64,000 nt of DNA from Pseudomonas resinovorans NBRC 106553 (GTDB taxonomy: Bacteria; Pseudomonadota; Gammaproteobacteria; Pseudomonadales; Pseudomonadaceae), in contig NC_021499.1 of the NCBI RefSeq assembly GCF_000412695.1, positions 496,001 through 560,000 of the forward strand, in the 5' to 3' direction. The position numbers were made by a program, and so were the translations under genes. Shown in pieces: positions 62,207 through 64,000 of the stretch; positions within the stretch are counted from its first letter, which is position 1, and every line of letters begins with the position of its first letter. The notes beneath the pieces were generated by a model. That model worked only from the letters and a program-made list of their open reading frames with translations. It was not told the origin of the DNA and made no database searches.

Positions 62207-63766
62207 TCAAGCTGGCTGGATCAGTTGGCGCAGGCCCATGCGTGGCTCGCCGAACAGCCGCGCATCCATCACCTTCGGCGCGCGGACGATGGGGCGGAAG
62301 TCCATGCGCGCGACAATGTTCCGCTCGATATCCACTCCCGGTGCCACCTCGATCAGCTCCAGCCCCCCGGGGCTCAAACGGAACACGCAGCGCTCGGTGA
62401 CGTAGAGCACCGGCTTGCCCGACTCGGCCGCCAGGCGGCCGGCGAAGGTGCGATGTTCTACCTCGCCGACGAACTTGCGCACCGCGCCGTCCTGGATGAT
62501 GCGCAGGGCGCCGCCCTCGATGCGGATGTCCTGCTCGCCCGCGCTGAAGGTGCCGACGAAGACCACCGCCTTGGCGTTCTGGCTGATGTTGATGAAGCCG
62601 CCGGCGCCGGCCAGGCGCGTGCCGAACTTAGACACGTTGAGGTTGCCCTCGGCGTCGGCCTGGGCGAGGCCCAGGAAGGCGATATCCAGGCCGCCGCCGT
62701 CGTAGAAGTCGAACTGGTAGGGCTGGTCGATCAACGCGGCGTGGTTGCTCGCCGCGCCGAAGTCCAGGCCCGAGGCCGGCACGCCACCGATCACGCCCGG
62801 TTCGGCGGTCAGGGTCAGCAGGTCGATCACCCCTTCCTCGGCGGCCACCGCCGCTACGCCCTCGGGCATGCCGATGCCGAGGTTGACCACGGCGCCGGGC
62901 CGCAGCTCCAGGGCGGCGCGGCGGGCGATCAGCTTGCGCAGGTCCAGCGGCATCGGCGCCAGGCTGTCCACCGGTACCCGCACCTCGGCGGCGAAGGCCG
63001 GGTTGTAGGCGGTGGCGAAGGTCTGCTGGTGGTTCTCGGGGCTGGCCACCACCACGCAATCCACCAGGATGCCGGGAATCTTCACGTCGCGGGGGTTCAG
63101 CGAGCCGCGTGCCACCACCCGCTCCACCTGGGCGATCACCAGGCCGCCGGAATTGCGCGCGGCCATGGCGATGGCCAGGCTCTCGATGGTCAGCGCTTCG
63201 CGCTCCATGGAGAGGTTGCCGTCTTCGTCGGCGCTGGTGGCGCGGATCACCCCGACCTGGATCGGGAAGGCCTTGTAGAAGAGGTAGTCCTCCCCATCGA
63301 TGGGCATGCGCCGCACCAGTTCATCGGTGGTCCGGGCGTTGAGCTTGCCGCCGCCGAAGTCGGGGTCGACGAAGGTGCCCAGGCCGACCTTGGACAGTTG
63401 CCCCGGCTTGCCGGCGGCGATGTCGCGAAACAGCTGGGAGATCACCCCCTGGGGCAGGTTGTAGGCTTCGATGCGGTTTTCCACGGCCAGCTTCTGCAGC
63501 CCCGGCACCAGGCCCCAGTGGCCGCCGATCACCCGGCGCACCAGGCCTTCGTGGGCCAGGTGGTTGAGCCCCCGTCCCTTGCCGTCGCCTTGGCCGGCGG
63601 CATACACCAGGGTCAGGCCACGGGGCGCCTGCTCGGCCTGGAAGCGCCGCTCCAGGGCGATGGCGATTTCCTCGGCGAAGCCGATGCCGACGAAACCGCC
63701 GGTGGCGAGGTTGGCGTTGTCCGGAATCCGCGCCACCGCGTCGGCGGCGCTCATCACTTTGCTCAT
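62207..63766 (-). CDS. Acyl-CoA:carboxylate CoA-transferase (YdiF/propionate CoA-transferase type)
   Basis: A 519-aa fused alpha/beta family I CoA-transferase. The N-terminal half carries [16 protein letters not shown] and the C-terminal half [19 protein letters not shown]. The catalytic Glu is likely E322 in [10 protein letters not shown]. It exchanges CoA between short-chain acyl-CoA and a carboxylate such as acetate, propionate or acetoacetate. The next gene on the same strand encodes a membrane protein, so a short-chain acid uptake and activation unit is possible. Confidence 0.88.
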   Translation of the reverse strand: MSKVMSAADAVARIPDNANLATGGFVGIGFAEEIAIALERRFQAEQAPRGLTLVYAAGQGDGKGRGLNHLAHEGLVRRVIGGHWGLVPGLQKLAVENRIEAYNLPQGVISQLFRDIAAGKPGQLSKVGLGTFVDPDFGGGKLNARTTDELVRRMPIDGEDYLFYKAFPIQVGVIRATSADEDGNLSMEREALTIESLAIAMAARNSGGLVIAQVERVVARGSLNPRDVKIPGILVDCVVVASPENHQQTFATAYNPAFAAEVRVPVDSLAPMPLDLRKLIARRAALELRPGAVVNLGIGMPEGVAAVAAEEGVIDLLTLTAEPGVIGGVPASGLDFGAASNHAALIDQPYQFDFYDGGGLDIAFLGLAQADAEGNLNVSKFGTRLAGAGGFINISQNAKAVVFVGTFSAGEQDIRIEGGALRIIQDGAVRKFVGEVEHRTFAGRLAAESGKPVLYVTERCVFRLSPGGLELIEVAPGVDIERNIVARMDFRPIVRAPKVMDARLFGEPRMGLRQLIQPA

Positions 63767-63778
63767 CTTTTGAATCCT

Positions 63779-63874
63779 GTAGGGGCGAATTCATTCGCCA
63801 TGCAGGACAACGTCCTGCCTTTGGGCCTTGCAGGGGGCCGCTTCGCGGCCCTTCGCGAATGAATTCGCTCCTAC
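63779..63874. repeat. REP doublet, type C
   Basis: GTAGGGGCGAATTCATTCGCC at the left and GCGAATGAATTCGCTCCTAC at the right, with CAGGACAACGTCCTG and GGCCGCTTCGCGGCC hairpins inside. It lies in the gap upstream of the CoA-transferase. Confidence 0.75.
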
Positions 63875-63896
63875 ATGGATAGCCCATTGCATGCGA

Positions 63897-64000
63897 TCAG
63901 AAGCTCCCGAAGGTACTGCCGAGGATGATCACCACCGTCAGGGCCAGCAGCGGGAAGATCACCGTGTTCATGAAGATGAAGCGGTAGGAATCGCGGTGGG
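63897..64000 (-). CDS. C-terminal end of a membrane protein (truncated by window edge)
   Basis: The last 33 codons and the stop are visible: HRDSYRFIFMNTVIFPLLALTVVIILGSTFGSF, one hydrophobic helix. Lying upstream of the CoA-transferase on the same strand, it may be a short-chain acid transporter of the AtoE or similar type, but the fragment is too short to assign. Confidence 0.5.
   Translation of the reverse strand, partial: HRDSYRFIFMNTVIFPLLALTVVIILGSTFGSF

Overview
The window is about 64 kb of GC-rich chromosome from a Pseudomonas. The gene content and gene order (soxG-purU-fdhA, creBCD, glcB, bioBFHCD, a cluster of three fadE genes, rsmY beside a LysR gene, davBA) are typical of the genus, and several blocks follow the P. 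aeruginosa PAO1 order as I remember it. No rRNA, tRNA, CRISPR array, prophage or insertion sequence was seen. The region is mostly core metabolism and regulation, densely packed, with intergenic spaces occupied by REP-type inverted repeats.

Layout. 1-2.9 kb: the end of a sarcosine oxidase operon (soxG) followed by purU and fdhA, which handle the C1 units released by sarcosine demethylation. 3.4-6.6 kb: a MATCAP-like (DUF1704) metallopeptidase, a secreted DUF2780 protein and a PlsC-type acyltransferase. 6.7-13.5 kb: an HD-GYP c-di-GMP phosphodiesterase, a retropepsin-like protein, creB and creC, a CBS-domain protein, creD and two small downstream ORFs. 13.4-17.6 kb: a GST, a DnaQ-like exonuclease overlapping a cNMP/CBS/DUF294 protein, and a receiver protein whose phospho-acceptor Asp is Glu. 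17.6-18.1 kb: a hairpin-rich intergenic element. 18.1-27.7 kb: an NCS1 permease, malate synthase G (glcB), a GNAT acetyltransferase, a GcvR-like ACT protein, RarD, SrkA kinase, a ModE-like regulator, ComF and a small membrane protein.

27.9-32.9 kb: the biotin operon bioB-F-H-C-D, with a sigma70-type promoter overlapped by a candidate BirA operator, then an 81-aa protein of unknown role. 33.1-40.3 kb: three large acyl-CoA dehydrogenases with a diguanylate cyclase between the first and second; a PsrA-type box precedes the first. 40.5-45.3 kb: endonuclease I, then the small RNA gene rsmY with a perfect GacA box (not annotated by ORF calling), a LysR regulator, and a tightly overlapping operon of MOSC protein, 79-aa protein, class III aminotransferase and glutamine amidotransferase. 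45.5-48.7 kb: lysine catabolism davB-davA with an Lrp/AsnC regulator. 48.9-55.1 kb: assorted small exported proteins, an NmrA-like oxidoreductase divergent from an AraC regulator, a Sel1 lipoprotein, and dkgB divergent from a LysR gene. 55.4-62.0 kb: a polyamine catabolism cluster (gamma-glutamylpolyamine oxidase-like, cupin-XRE regulator, gamma-glutamylpolyamine synthetase-like, LysR, periplasmic polyamine-binding protein, agmatinase). 62.2 kb to the end: a CoA-transferase and the last residues of a membrane protein.

The most notable non-coding content is rsmY plus its GacA operator, four classes of GTAG-headed REP doublets (about 15 copies), a perfect 40-bp palindrome, and the hairpin-rich element near 17.9 kb. 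I did not find a clearly novel multi-gene system; the best candidates for undescribed biology are the E77 receiver protein, the MOSC-to-amidotransferase operon beside rsmY, and the repeat elements.
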